Numbered from the stretch's first letter, positions 16,955 through 31,044 are shown. The stretch is 64,000 bases of DNA from Hippopus hippopus (GCA_946811185.2 OX328104.1:50080505-50144504); one strand, 5' to 3'. Notes: generated by a model not told the origin, from the letters alone. Translations and numbers: made by a program.

Positions 16955-17915
16955 ATGGTAATGGTTGAATGATTCATTAAATGGTGTTTTTGTGCCATTT
17001 TCAGCATTACTTCAGTCATATCACAGCAACAGCCCATGTATGACCAGTACTAGGCTGGGCTCTTAAATATCAAGGATCTTAAATACCAAGGACACTTACA
17101 AAACAAACAAAGTACTTTGAGACTCAAATTTCCAGGTTACAATCTACACTTTACCACAGAGTCATGAAGTCATGCAGCTTAACAGAGTCGTACAAGATTG
17201 CTTTGAATGACTGAAGAGGTCCTTTCATTTAATGACCCAGTAGCAGCCAAATGTAATTAGTGATGGTGCATTTTCAATTCATGCCCTTTATAAGTATGGA
17301 AATTATTTGAAAGATGGCAATCTATTATTGTACAGGCGATCCACATGTTAGTCATGGGCAAAAATGAGCTTTATAACTAGGTTGAAAGTTGCATGGTCAC
17401 TCTATCTTTTGTTTTTTTAACTTTCTACCTGATTTTAAAATTCATTTTTATGCCAGTGACTAACACTCAGATATACGACACAATAGTAGATTGTCATCTC
17501 CACAGCATTTTTAATACTTTTAAATGTATGATTACATTTAAACACATTTTTATAACTGCATTGGTATCTTTGGGATGCTATTGGGCCTTTTAACATTAAT
17601 TTTGACAGTGAAATAGTAAAAAAAAATGGGATAAATAGATAACCACACATAACATAAATATCAGAAACAAATTTATTTCATGTACTTTTATTATTTTTTA
17701 TACTTCATATTTTCAAGCTGAAGCAAAAAGAGATGAAAAGAATAGAAGACCAGGGGGTCCTGCGGAGACACTGTCACAGGCAGAAGCCCTACTGCTAGAC
17801 AACATTGGGGATAGGGCTTCTGTCTGTGGTGTGACAGGTTTCATTGATACAGATGGTATGTACTTCTAAAAATACATATATGTTTGTTTTTTTATCAGTG
17901 TTTTGCCTACTAAAA

Positions 17916-18114
17916 TTAAACCCTTCACAAAAACTTTGCATGTTTTTACATCACAAAAACATTCCAGGCAAATGGAAAAATGCTGGTATCCAGGAAAGTT
18001 TTCTTCTCTTTCACAGACAAGTCAAACCACCTTAGAGTGGCTTAAACACATATTTCTAATTTCCTATGCTCTACAGTGACAAGTCTAAAACTTTGTAGTG
18101 TGGTAAAGAGTTAA
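17916..18114. mobile_element. TTAA-flanked palindromic MITE, diverged copy
   Basis: TTAAACCCTTCACAAA to GTGTGGTAAAGAGTTAA. It lies in the MYB-like gene just after the exon ending at 17855. Confidence 0.6.
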
Positions 18115-18272
18115 CCAAATCTTCTTACAGGCTATTTTAAAACCATGATATTCATTACAAAACATTGCAAAAAGGACAACTAAATAGCAGCAAAAAGTAT
18201 TTCTCTTTTAATATACATGTGTATGAAAACATGGCAATTGTTAAAACCCTGACATTCATGAACAAAAAATTA

Positions 18273-20972
18273 AACAAGAGGGCCATGATGGCCCTGGATC
18301 GCTCACCTGAGTCAATAGAAGAAATTTCACTCCGCGTGCAAAATTCAATTTCTGACCAATTGTCAGGTCAATTGAGTTTAAAATGTGGCATCTAGAGCAT
18401 CCACAAGGAATTTCCGTAAGTTGACCTAGTGACCTACTTTCTCACCATACGTGACCCAATTTAGAACTCATCAAAATATTTATCAAGACAAACATTCTGA
18501 ACAGTTTTCAAGTTAATTCAGAAATGAATGTGGCCTCTAGAGTGCCCTAAAGGTATTTCTATAATTTGACCTAGTGACCTAGTTTATGACCCAAGTTGAC
18601 CCAAACTCGGATTCATCCGAGATTTGAACAAGACAAACATTCTGACAAATTTTCAAGTCAATTGAGCAAGAAATGTGGCCACTAGAGTGCCCTAAAGGTA
18701 TTTCTTTAATTTGACCTAGTGACCTAGTTTATGATCCCAGGTGACCCAAATCCAAACTTGTCCAATATTTTATCAAGACAAACATTCTGACCAATTTTCA
18801 AGTCGATTGAGCAAAAAAGGTGGCCTCTAGAGTGCCCTAAAGGTATTTCTTTAATTTGACCTAGTAACCTAGTTTATGATCCCAGGTGACCCAAATCCAA
18901 AATCCTCCGATATTTTATCAAGACAAACATTCTGACCAATTTTCAAGTCAATTGGGCAAGAAATGTGGCCTCTGGAGTGCCCTTAAGGTATTACCTAATT
19001 TGACCTAGTGACCTAGGTTATGTTCCCAGGTGACCCAATTTTGAACTCATCTTAGATTTCATCAAGAGAAACATTTTAACCAATTTTCAAATCAATTGAA
19101 CAATAAATATGGCCTCTAGAGTGCCCTACAGTATTTCTTCAATCTGACCTAGTGACCTAGTTTATGATCCCAGTTGACCCAAATTCAGACTCATGTGAGA
19201 TTTTATCAAGACAAACATTCTGACCAAATTTCAGGTCATTTGAGCAAAAAATGTGGCCTCCAGAGTGCCCTAAGGTATTTGTTTAATTTGACCTAGTGAC
19301 CTAGTTTATGATCTGAGGTGAGCCAAATCCACACTCATCCGAGATTTTATCAAGACAAACATTCTGACCAAATTTCAGGTCATCTGAGCAATAAATGTAG
19401 CCTCAAGAGTGCCTACAAGGTATTTCTTTAATTTGACCTAGTGACCTAGTTTATGACCCAGGTGACCCAATTTTGAACTTTCTGAACATGTTGTGCTCAG
19501 GTGGGCTAACAAACTTAGAACAGGTTCACTACATACCAAATATCAAAGCTCTACGCCTTCCAGTTTCAAAGAAGAATTTTAAGTTTTCCTTCTTTGTTCC
19601 TATGTTCGAACTTGTGACCCCCGGGGCGGGGCCAGTTTTGACCCCAGGGGCATCATACGAACAAACTTGGCAGAGGTCCGCTAGGAGATGCTACATACCA
19701 AATATCAAAACTCTATGCCTTCCAGTTTTAGAGAAGAAGAATTTCAAAGTTTTCCTTCTTTATTTCTTTGTTCTAACTTGTGACCCCCAGAGCGGGGCCA
19801 GTTTTGACCCCAGGGGCATCGTATTAACAAACTTCGTAGAAGACCACTAGCAGATGCTACATATCAAAAATCAAAGCTCTGCGCCTTCCAGTTTCAAAGA
19901 AGAAGAATTTTAAAGTTTTCCTTCTTTGTTCCTATGTTTGAACTTGTGACCCCCAGGGCGGGGCCAGTTTTGACCCCAGGGGCATCATATGAACAAACTT
20001 GGTAGAGGTCCACTAGCAGATGCTACATAAACTAAATATCAAAGCTCTGTGCCTTCCAGTTTTAAGAAGAATTTTAAAGTTTTCCTTCTTTGTTCCTATG
20101 TTCGAACTTGTGACCCCCGGGGCAGGGCCAGTTTTGACCCCAGGGGCATCATATGAACAAACTTGGTAGAGGTCTACTAGCAGATGCTACATACCAAATA
20201 TCAAAGCGCTATACCTTCCAGTTTCAGAGAAGAATTTTAAAGTTTTCGTTCTTTGTTCCTATGTTCGAACTTGTGACCCCCCCGGGCCAGTTTTGACCCC
20301 AGGGGCATCATATGATCAAAGGTGGTAGAGGCCCACTAGCAGATGCTACATACCAAATATCAAAGCTCTGCGCCTTCCAGTTTCAAAGAAGAAGAATTTT
20401 AAATTTTTCCTTCTTTGTTCCTATGTTCGAAATTGTGACCCCCAGGGCGGGGCCAGTTTTGACCCCAGGGGCATCATATGAACAAACTTGATAGAGGTCT
20501 ACTAGCAGATGCTACATACCAAATATCAAAGCTCTATGCCTTCCAGTTTCAGAGAAGAAGAATTTTAAAGTTTTCCTTCTTTGTTCCTATGTTCGAACTT
20601 GTGACCCCCGGGGCGGGGCCAGTTTTGACCCAAGGGGCATCATATGAACAAACTTGGTAGAGGTCCACTAGGAGATGGTACATACCAAATATCAAAGCTC
20701 TACGCCTTCTAGTTTCAGAGGAGAAGATTTTCAAAGATTTTGCATTTTTTTCCTTTTTGTTGCCATAGCAACCAGAGTTATGGGTGGAATTCAATTCGTT
20801 GAACAACTTTGGTAGAGCTTTGCCCAAGGAACATCCTTGCCAAATTTCATCAAGATTGGCTCAGTGGTTTAGGAGAAGAAGATGTTTAGAGAAATTGTTG
20901 ACGGACAACGGACGCCAGACATAGGGCGATCACAATAGCTCACCTTGAGCACGTTGTGCTCAGGTGAGCTAA
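18273..20972. repeat. Composite repeat with two internal satellites
   Basis: The left edge reads AAGAGGGCCATGATGGCCCT and then GCTCACCTGAG. The right edge reads GTGCTCAGGTGAGCT, so the edges are partly inverse. Inside, a unit of about 145 bp recurs seven or so times (18400-19470, landmark GACCTAGTGACCTAGTTTA). Then a unit of about 165 bp recurs about seven times (19490-20720, landmark GACCCCAGGGGCATCAT). Short ORFs across these units are by-products of the repeats. I associate this family with bivalves. It sits in an intron of the MYB-like gene. Confidence 0.8.
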
Positions 20973-23057
20973 AAACGGACAACTAACTGGCAGCAAAAAT
21001 TATTATTCTTTTAATAGATAGGAAAACATGGTGGAAAAAGGTTCAACTGCTTGGTAAAAGCAATCACTACTTCTATCACAATGTTTTCCCAGGCTTACAG
21101 TTACCATCAGCATCTGCTTCATTACATCTGGCAATAATATTTATAACAAAGTGTTTCATTTTAGTTCCAGAACAACCATTTGTGGCAACGCTGCAAGACT
21201 CCCCCCACCGAGAAAATACCTGATTCACATACTGGTAATCATAATTTATCAATTTCTAATTTACTGTGGAATAATCAGAAAACTATATTTTTCGCATCAA
21301 TAAGACATTATTAATGCAAAAATTAAGGGCACAGTACAGTCCGTAAGTAAACAATGCTGGTGTTAAATTACATAATTTAAATTTAAATCATATCTTCTCA
21401 AACCATGGAAGTTATTGTGAAGATGACAATCTGTTATTGTACGTTTCGTCCAATTGTCACTCTGTGGCAGAAAAAAGGCATATAAAATCAGGAAGAAAGT
21501 AAACAAAAGGAATAGCAACCTGGTAACTTTAAACCTTGTTTTAAATTTCATTTCTTGCCAGCAACTAACACTTGGACCAACTGTACAAAAATAGATTGTC
21601 ATCTTCATTGGAGAGGTCATCAGACCTCTCCAACAGTGGTGAGTTTAAAAGGCAGACTGCCACAAAATTTGCTGTGTAAATCTATTTTTCTTGCGAAATT
21701 GTTCTGATACACAGTCTGTTTCGTCATGGTTTTGTAAATAAAGCGAAATAAAAAAACCGAAACAGGAAATAGACTTGGTTTATTTTTATATGACGAATTT
21801 CAGAAAATATTTGTTATATTAATTTGCCATGGCTGCAAATGACATCTCAAATAATTGTAATTTTTCATTAAGCAAATAAATCTAAGCAGAAGAAAAAAGA
21901 AGAAGAATTTCGTTTAAAAAGAGAAAGAAGACTGCGGGACAAGATCATGCGACTTGAAAACGCGACAAGAAGGTCAAATGACCGTCATTTAAAGCATATG
22001 AGGTTTCTACGCGACGGCTTTTTTACTTGTTTGTGTACATGTACCAAAATATATCGAAATTAAAAGCCAATAAACTATTTGAAAACATTGATGCTGACCT
22101 CTCCTGGCTTCTTTTGTAAAGAAGCCAACTTGTAATAATTTCCATACTTTTCAATGGCATGACTTAAATTTTAATGCATTTCAACACCTGCATTGTTAAG
22201 TGTTGGACGCTACTGGACCTTAAAGCAATTCAGCTACTCTGTAAATATTACAGATCAAGTGAACACAACGTGAGCAACAGCTTTCAATACACCTAGAAAT
22301 GTACTACTGGAATATACTCCACTGAAGTATCTAGATTTGCACTTTGTTGTTCTAGTGAACTTTTCCCAAGTGTTCTCATTTTTGTTGTTAACTCCTGTAA
22401 AAATTGGATTGCTCAAATTATTGCTGTATGACATCTTCCATTTCTATTTGAAGGACCTCTTTCATGTATGTGCCTTTTTACTAAGAAGCATTGTGGAAGT
22501 TTATGACATGATAATTTTAGTCACTACTTTTAATAAAATTTTCTTTTCAAATTCCAGAAACTGAAATTCAGAATAAAGATTACTCTAGGCAAATAAATGG
22601 CCAACACGCTACAGGTTGGGATTTACTTTATATAATATGCTATATGTATATGAATCTAGAATCTACTTGGCTGATAAAGCCCAATACAGTTCATATTAAA
22701 TGTATTTTTTAAAGACATTATAAATGTACATGGCAACATATGGCCTGTTTAGTACCTTGAAATATATTGTAGAAACTGTAAACTGATCCTAAATCGTCAC
22801 AGTTGAATATCTTATTTCAATGGTCCTTATTCACTATCATTTCTAAATCTCGTTCTAATTCTGAATTGCACATCAGGCCACTTCTTTGTCTGAAACATTC
22901 AGACGGCTAGTCTTTGAGTTCACAATAATGTTCATAATTTTTGGTGAATACAGACACTTGTAATACATGAACATGTCAATGTATCACAAAAAGCATTAAC
23001 AAATTTATCCATGTTTAAAAGTTTTTTACATCATACAACATTGCACTTTTGCTTTGA
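20973..23057. other. Intronic stretch of the MYB-like gene
   Basis: Apart from the candidate exons 21165-21234 and about 22560-22611, I see only AT-rich intronic DNA. A segment at about 21600-22110 framed by 'gacctctccaacag' and 'gacctctcctgg' may be another repeat. No coding potential is convincing. Confidence 0.4.
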
Positions 23058-23287
23058 TTAACCCTTTACAAAACAATCCAAAGTTTTAACAATCCTGATG
23101 AGAATGACTTTTCTAAACATGGTGTGAAAGAGAGAAAATGCAACTTACCAGCATTTTCTCCATTTCCAACAATGTTAACTACCCTTTCAAAGACAAATTC
23201 CATCATTTGACCCAACATCTAATATGTTGTCCACAGTCACTTTCAGTTTGAACAGGTCTAAAATCGTGGTGTTTGGTAAAGAGTTAA
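23058..23287. mobile_element. TTAA-flanked palindromic MITE
   Basis: Full-length copy: TTAACCCTTTACAAAACAAT at the left, GGTGTTTGGTAAAGAGTTAA at the right. A fragment of another copy lies at about 23440-23591. Confidence 0.75.
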
Positions 23288-24753
23288 ATGCTGATGGAAA
23301 ATAAACTTCAAAATGGCTTTATTTATTGATTGAATTGGTTCAACACTTTCAACATTATTTCAGTCATATCATGGCTACAGCTCACATTTTCATGTATTTC
23401 CTGGGTTTCACATGTTTTAACGAGCCAAAGAAATTTGACAAGATATTAGTTACCACCATTTTCTTCTTTTCCAAAAACGTAATGTACCCTTTCAAAGAAG
23501 AATCCCATAATTTTAGCCACATTTCATTTGCTGCCTGGAGTTGCTATCGATATGGATGAGTCTAAAATTTTGTCGTCTGATATAGTGTTAATCCTGTAAA
23601 ATGATTTACAGACATGTATTGATTGAGTATCAAAACCTCAAGGTTTCATCTATTTCACTAGGTACTAAAAAGCATCCACTGAGTCCCATCATGAACAAAA
23701 AGAGTGAGTATTCTATAGTATTCTATTTCTTCTTTACATTTACATGTATATTGTTCAAGTGGTACTTCATACCACTTTCTGCACAATTTATTTTATATCA
23801 CACTGACTGCTCACCTTCTTCCCTCTCGTTGTTGTCTATGGCCCACAAACTGCCATATGTAAACAATTTCAGCTTCAAATTATGGACAAAATCAATTCAT
23901 AGTATTCCTAAGTATTATGACGAGTCTGATAATGTTTTATAGTGCAATGAAGGTTCCAGTCTCTGGCTGAAAAATGTATGATAAAAATATTTTAAGAAAA
24001 TGCCTCCACATTTGTTCTAGTATTTACAATATTTTTTTTTTTTTTTGCCAGCAAATAAAATTTTGACAGATTGCAATGTAACACATTATCAGATTTGTAC
24101 TTATAATATCCATGTTTTTAAATGGTATGAATTAATTATTTATCTCTGGTAGAAAGTGGGTCTTTTAATATAAAAAGAGTCAATTTTTTGGATTACAAAA
24201 TTTTAGACTGGACATAAGTGGAATGTTTGCAAATGAAAAAGGAAGAAGGCTCACATATTAAAATTTTTCTTCGAATGGGTAGAAATGTTGGAAATCGAGC
24301 AAATGTCTTAAAATATGTTGTGTCACTGTATGAAATTAAGATAATAAAAAAGTTATTTCCTATAATTCACCCACTTTGATTTACAGTGTTACGTACAGAT
24401 TCTCAATCTCACAGTTGGAAAATATTCATGGAAAAAAAGTTTGATTTCTTTCTTGCTTTTGATATGTGTTTACTTATCTCCTTCCAAATTCAATACAGCT
24501 GCCCGTGTATCAGTGCACTAGTGCAAATACTTGGCTGCAGCGAAGTTATGTCTTGGTTGACAATTCCCTTACACAACCAGCCCCGTAAGATGAGATCAAA
24601 CAAAAAACTATAGATAAATTATCTTAAAAAACCTAAACTACTGAGCCACAAAAGGCTTCCTGCAAAATTGTTGATTGCTGTAATGGGTCTTCTAGGTTTA
24701 TAATGAAATAAAATTGACATTTTGCTCTCTGATAACCAATCATCCAGAGCTGA

Positions 24754-24976
24754 TCAACCCCATACCAAACAATCCTGTGTTTTTATGACCCAGAATATTT
24801 TTTGAAAACATTGTGGGAAAAGGAGAAATTGTTTGTAACAAAGAATTTGTTCTTTTCCAACAATGTTTTCTACATAATTTGTGAACTTCAGCCCATTTGC
24901 ACCGATTTCATATTTTTTGTATGCAGATGCTTTCAATTTTATAGAGTACAATATTTGTCATTTTGGAAAGGGTTAA
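24754..24976. mobile_element. TTAA-type palindromic MITE
   Basis: Diverged left edge (TCAACCCCATACC), intact right edge (GGAAAGGGTTAA), and the central ACATTGTGGGAAAAGGAGAA arm present. It lies just upstream of the last exon of the MYB-like gene. Confidence 0.65.
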
Positions 24977-25962
24977 ATATTCCTTTTCCTTAAATTTTTC
25001 TTTCATTAACAAAAATTTGGCCGAGGAGATGCTACAGCTAGATAAAGAAATAATAAATTTGGAACTGCAACTTTTAAAAGAACAAATTAATTATAAAAAA
25101 AAATCAAGCTTCCATGCAACAGAAAGAAGAATCAAATTAGACCTTGAAATTCAAACACTAAAACAAAAAAAATACAGTTACTTAAAAAGGAGGTACTGAA
25201 TTTTAAATTGAAAGAATTCCTTGACTTTGATTTCTCACATATGTAAAATATTAACTACACGACTGGCACTTGGTAAATGATCAAATTTTCATTTGTTATT
25301 TCAATGTGATTTCTGGGATTAAGGTAGTACCCTCCTAACGGAAAACAGCTATTTCCACCATTAATATTATCCTACAAAATTTGCTATGATTAAAAATGAG
25401 TATTATTGTACAACTTGAACAGAGCCACTTTTTCCTTTTTTCCTTCTTGGAATTATTATTTATAAATCTAAAACCACTATATTCTCATTACAAAGGGAGA
25501 TAATAATTACCTTCCTTTTCAGGAAACTAACAAAAGTATCAACAAATAATTTCAAAATAGACCTCAAAGGAATCTCTGGTCGGTTAGAAATGTGCAAAAA
25601 TATTATATAAGTATAAATCTTTATTCATAAACTAATAAGAAATTTTATTTCATGTTGCACTAGAAGCGTTAGGATGGTAATACCTTAATCAAATAAGAGG
25701 CCCATGAGGTCCTGAATCGCTCTACTGGCGGAACATTACTCACCGGTGTACCTTAATCTGGAAGTTGTAGTGAAATGTACTATCACCAAATGGGTACTAT
25801 TCAAACATTCATATATTAATAATGGAAAAAAATTCAAAAGGCCTTAACTGAAGAAAAAAAAAAAAAAAAAAGTCATCAAACAAGATGCTGAAAATATGTG
25901 CACGTCCCCCTAGAGTAAGTATCCATGAATTTTTCTTGAATTCAATCAAGTAGTTGCTTAGT

Positions 25963-26191
25963 TTAACCCTTTACCACACAATCCTGAGTTTTAACGACCA
26001 TTGGAAAGAGGCTATTTGAAAACATTGTGGAAAAAGGATAAAATGCTGGTAACCAGCATTTTCTCCTTTTTCCACAATATTTTCTACCCTATCACAGACC
26101 AATTCCATCATTTAAGTCACATTTAATTTGTTGTATGCAAATGCTTTCAATTCACATCAGTCTAAAATTTAGTTGTGTGGTAAAGAGTTAA
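25963..26191. mobile_element. TTAA-flanked palindromic MITE, reference copy
   Basis: A 229-bp copy from TTAACCCTTTACCACACAAT to TTGTGTGGTAAAGAGTTAA, with inverted ends beginning CCCTTTACC inside TTAA. A central hairpin of about 30-base arms (CATTGTGG...ATGCTGGT / ACCAGCATTTTCTCC...) lies in the middle. TTAA targets and CCC-starting ends are typical of the piggyBac superfamily, so a piggyBac-derived MITE is the likely identity. Confidence 0.8.
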
Positions 26192-26688
26192 ACATATTTA
26201 TTTTATATCCATCGAGAAACAAGTTCTTACAACTTATACTAGTCTCTCTCGATTCGGCATGGCAAGGGTAAATTCTTTGTTTTGTGACTTTTTCATTATT
26301 TATTTCTTACGCGGAACTTTTACACATTTGGTCTGAATTTATGCGGGATGTTAAAAAAGAAATAGCGTGACTCCCTCAATCGCCTGTCCTAGAATACACA
26401 TTGCTGATATGCAGATAACATGGGGACTAGGTGCTCACCCCAAATTTCTTTTGGGAAGCAAAAATTTTTCTTTTAACTATTAGCTCTGAACTGAATGAAA
26501 AATGATTTTAATTACAATTCTTGAAAATATCTCTTGTTTTGAAAAACAAGAAGTCCCTAAAATTTAAAAAATCTTTCGTCGGATTTGAGTGGGGCATAAC
26601 CCACGCTAGTCAGGGTGAAAGCATAATAATAAGTTTGGATGGTGACTTGAACAGGCCAAGTTAGATAGGGTTTAATTACTCATTGTAA

Positions 26689-28096
26689 CAAGATGTCTGT
26701 TTGTAAAACAGTCATGCCCCCCTACTGCCACATTGATACAGGAAGTGGCACAGTTCATAAACTGATATCAAAAGAATTGATTGGGAAATATCGATGTCAT
26801 CTTTTTGATTTATAGCCCACTTCAATTGTTAAACGTGATAATCTGTCAACAGTTCGCGCAAGATTGTAAACAGTCGCCGATACACAGACTGGGTTATCGA
26901 TTTTCTTTTCGGCACGCGCGTTCGATTTCCGCTTTTTACCAGTCACCTTCGATGCTTACTACGTCCCCGATAATACGCGAATAAAATGTTGGAGCCACAA
27001 GTTGAGCCACATATGATAGTTTTTGACACTTTAATTTTTTTTTAGCAAATGGCTCAAGTCGCGAACGGCGGCATGGGCCCTGAATCATCTGGTCACTGTG
27101 ACCTTGACCTTTCACAGATTAACCTTAAAATCGATAGGGATTATTTACACTCCAAGATGAATATCTGTACAGAATTTGACGAACCTAGGTCAATTCTGTG
27201 TCTAGTTATTATCTGGACAAGGTTAGGTCTAAACATCATTAAGTTGAAGGCCACTGTGACCTTGACCTTTGATGGATTATTCTCAAAATCGATAGGGATC
27301 ATCTGCACTCCAAGACAAATGTCTGTGCCAAATTTGACGAACCTAGGTCAATTCTGTGTCTAGTTATCATCCGGACAAGGTTTGGTCTATATATCAACAT
27401 GTTGACAGTCACTGTGACCTTGACCTTTGACCGATTGACCTCAAAATCGATAGGGATCATTTGCACTCCAAGACAAATGTCTGTGCCAAATTTGACGAAC
27501 CTAGGTCATTTCTGTGTCTAGTTATCATCCGGAGAAGGTTTGGTCTATATATCAACATGTTGACGGTCACTGTGACCTTGACCTTTGACCGATTGACCTC
27601 AAAATCGATAGGGATCATCTGCACTCCGAGCCACATGTCTGTGCCAAATTTGACGAACCGAGATCAATTCTGTGTCTAGTTATCATCCGGACAAGGTTTG
27701 GTCTATATATCAACATGTTGACGGTCACTGTGACCTTGACCTTTGACCGATTGACTTCAAAATCAATAGGGATCATTTACACTCCAAAACGCATGTCTGT
27801 GCCGAATTTGACGAACCTAGGTCAATTCTGTGTCTAGTTATCATCCGGACAAGGTTTGGTCTATATATCAACATGTTGACGGTCACTGTGACCTTGACCT
27901 TTAACCGATTGACCTCAAAATCAATAGATTTTGAGGTCATCTTCACTCCAAGACGCATGTCTGTGGCAAATTTGACGAACCTAGGTCAATTCTGTGTCTA
28001 GTTATCATCCGGACAAGGTAAGGTCTACCGACCGACCGACGGATAGACCGACATTAGCAAAGCAATATACCCCCACTTCGTTGAAGGGGGGCATAA
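26689..28096. repeat. Composite repeat with 160-bp satellite
   Basis: Edges read ATGCCCCCCT (left) and GGGGGGCAT (right), inverse to each other. Inside, a unit of about 159-160 bp recurs six times (27060-28030, landmarks GTGACCTTGACCTTTGA and TTTGACGAACCTAGGTCA). The repeats give spurious open frames on both strands. No real gene is seen. Confidence 0.8.
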
Positions 28097-29885
28097 TAAA
28101 CACTCCCTGTAAGTTTCATAGAAATTGGGCAAAAATGTGGACTTAATTGATTTTATACTATGTCATTGGCTACTTTTCCTAAACTGATAAGTAGATTGTT
28201 TGGATCTGGCTCGCCACAATGGTTAAGAATATAGGAATTGACTGAATAACTCTATGGAAAAATATCCTATCAATATGGGATTGTTTACAACATGTTACTC
28301 TCTTAAAATACGTTCAAATAACATATAAAAATTAAATCTCTACCAAAGTGCCACTGGATTATAATGAATGAATGAATGTTGTTTTATGGCGCACCAACAG
28401 GTAAGGTTAGTGGAACACATCCGAAATACTTGAAATAATAGCAATTCAAAATGAGTAGAATGGGGAAAAAGTGATTTAATAGCAGTAAAAGGAAAATGGG
28501 TAGTGTTAAATGCTACCGGAAAGATGAATTTTACCTTAACATAAGTAAAAAGTTTCCAAGTCGCTTCAATGAAGTTGGATATAGATTATTAATGAGGAAC
28601 AGGATTGATAGAATAGATGGTTTGTGTTTTGGATTAGGAAAGTTTATTGCGCATGGCTTTTGAATTTATTTGATGCCCCCTTTGGGTCACCAAAAAAAAT
28701 TCCTGTGCCTTGCCCATTAAATTCTCCCAATCAAAGACACCAACCATATATTATTTTTCTGCAGTTTCTCATATGTAATCCATATCCAACTTAACTGAAT
28801 TTTTTGCTTGAAATACTGCACATATCCACATATTTCTCACAATGAGGAAAAGATAAGAATTGTGTGGAGTGTTCTATAGCTGCAATTGTGATGACATAAA
28901 TTATGATGAATGATGATTCCTAAAACTAATACATCTAAAAAAACCGGTTTGCTATTTGTTGGCGTATATGGTTACCAGTGTTACCTTCTAAAACTGGGTC
29001 TTGAAAGGCAAAATTATCCTCCACATCATTGACATGTTCAAGGATATCACCTTGTTCTATGCAAATGTTGTGAAGGACAACACAAGATGTAATAAATTTT
29101 ATAGCAGTAGTTGGACAACTTCTTATTCCAAGTTGAAGAATAGGAAAGCGTCTTTTCATAATTCCAAAAGTTTGTTCTATAATTACACGTGTTCTACATA
29201 GGCTGGCATTGTAACGTTCTTGTTTTATGTTGACTGGATTCAGAAAAGGAGCCATCAAAAAAGATTTGCAGGGGTAACCTGAGAGAAATCCATTATGCAC
29301 ACCTGTAAAAGAAATAAGACAATCATTTTATTATAACCTCCCTAGTTTTCAGTGTAATTTACCACTCCAATTTTTTTTTTATCTTATTCATGTTCGACAT
29401 AAACAATTTTGTGATTCATTTTTGATGTCATTTAGTAAGTGTTTTCATAGATGTGAATGGGTGTTAGGGATATTACTGCAGGTGCATCTATAGATGTTTT
29501 TGTATCTTCTGATCTATAATTTGTGAAATGATGTCATGTGATAAAAAGAATCCGACATTTGCTGGCATTTAGGATAAACTTTTATTGAACTAGTCAAGAA
29601 AAAATGTTATTTAGCCCCCCAAAGGCTTGTTTAATAACATTTTCCAAAGACTCGTTTCATAAAATTTTGCCTCAAATACCAATAAATGTCAGATCCTATA
29701 CATCTCAGAATTTTCCTTCTGAGAAATTTGTAATTTTTTAAATTTTTGAACCAATGTTGAAAATTTGCAAAAACAGTGTTTAATTTTATCAAATATCATA
29801 CAGCTTTCATGAAAGGTCATGACAATAGGCAAATAAGATGTGACATAAGTTGAGGTTTTACATAGTTAATATATCAGTCCTTCAT

Positions 29886-30093
29886 CAAGCAATACTGTGT
29901 GTTAATGACTATGCGGAACTAGATGTTTAGGGACTGAGAAAGAAGAAAACGTTTGTAACCAGCATTTACTCTTTTTCTCACAATACTCGTCCTTTTGGAG
30001 TTAAGTTCCATCATTTCAGCCAATTTTTTCTTTTATTGTCTGCAAAAGGTTTTACTTCCACTAGTCTAAAATTTTGTAGTCTGGTACAGTTAA
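29886..30093. mobile_element. TTAA-type palindromic MITE, diverged copy
   Basis: Recognisable by AACCAGCATTTACTCTTTTT in the centre and the right edge GTCTGGTACAGTTAA. The left edge is degraded. Confidence 0.5.
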
Positions 30094-30818
30094 ACAAGAC
30101 TGAAAAAAAAAAAAAACACACACACAAGCGTTTGGAAAGCTTGGTAACACTTATTATTACAGACAAGCGGAATACAGTTTTAAATCAAAAGCCGATAAGA
30201 GTCAGATTCTTTTTATACAATAACTGTTTTTCTTCAAGATATTCTTGTATAATAACCTTTAAAGTGCTGAATAAACCCGAAAGGTATTCTAATTCCATAA
30301 GTAGGGCTAGAGCAATATCATGGCTAACTTCATCCATAATGTCTCAGCAAAACCCGCAGAGTAGATCAAAGTATTGGTTGTGTCGTACATTCTGATCCAG
30401 ATCTACACCATCTGCTAGAGCAACTAAAGTTGTGAAAGGTGCTTTAAGTGTAATTTCGATATACATGTATATGTTTGAAACCAACATATTCCTGGTTGTT
30501 ACAAGTTATTAACTTCTCCTGGTAAGAGAAGTGCTTTTCAGCAAGTCATTCTTTTCAACGAACAACTGTAATTTGAAGAGTATTGCTCTGGGATCACCAT
30601 GTAATGTCCCTTTGTGTACAACAACACATTTAAATGCTTAAAACATTGTATGATGGATGTTGAGCAATCACAAAAACTCAATTTGAAAATTACTTGATCA
30701 AAAACTGCCTATTTCCAAATTATTACTAAACAGTACAAGGTTTGCACATAACCTGAAATTCCAGTCCCTAATTTATACTTTAGATTGGATAAGTGGAATG
30801 CTGTTTTGAAAACATCTG

Positions 30819-31044
30819 TTAGATCTTTACCACAGAATCCCAAGTTTTGAAAACCCTGGGAAACAGGATTTTTTAAACCACTGTGGGAAAAGGAGAAACT
30901 GCTGGGAACCAGCATAATTTTCTCTTTTTCCCACAATGTTTTCTACCAATGCGAAAGACACATTTCAAATCTAAGTCAGTTATTTTGATGTCTGCAAATG
31001 CTTTCAATTTGGAAAGTTTTATTCTGTCACTTGGTAAAGATTAA
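30819..31044. mobile_element. TTAA-type palindromic MITE
   Basis: Central arms ACTGTGGGAAAAGGAGAAAC and TTTTCTCTTTTTCCCACAAT are well preserved. The right edge is ACTTGGTAAAGATTAA. Confidence 0.7.

Larger units (their letters stand above)
864..25199 (+). pseudogene. MYB/SANT-like Harbinger accessory protein, broken multi-exon gene
   Basis: In this family a MYB-like partner carries the nuclease to the DNA ends. Exon 1 (864-1039) starts at ATG with MEWTPVKKARWATVEETTLI, a SANT-type start, and ends at a clean donor (CAG/GTAAGT). Codon 50 is TAG. Exon 2 (16209-16267) follows a TTTTACAG acceptor, joins in phase and reads SEKRDKKSVRKR, typical of the domain end, then meets TAG. Further exons are 17718-17855 (ends ACAGATG/GTATGT) and, in matching phase, 21165-21234 with an internal TGA at 21221. 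A likely exon at about 22560-22611 follows. The last exon, about 25021-25199, is a Leu/Lys coiled coil (EMLQLDKEIINLELQLLKEQ) ending in TGA. Polinton A sits in intron 1. Exon borders beyond the first four are tentative. Confidence 0.65.

Noticed and set aside
19473..20827. Open frames in the 165-bp satellite
   Set aside because: They are repeats of the unit in different frames with no protein signature.
22337..22564. Phe/Leu-rich frame as a membrane protein
   Set aside because: AT-rich intronic DNA easily gives such frames, and there is no conserved signature.
27049..27958. Open frames in the 160-bp satellite
   Set aside because: Same reason. Motifs such as SIGIICTP recur only because the DNA repeats.
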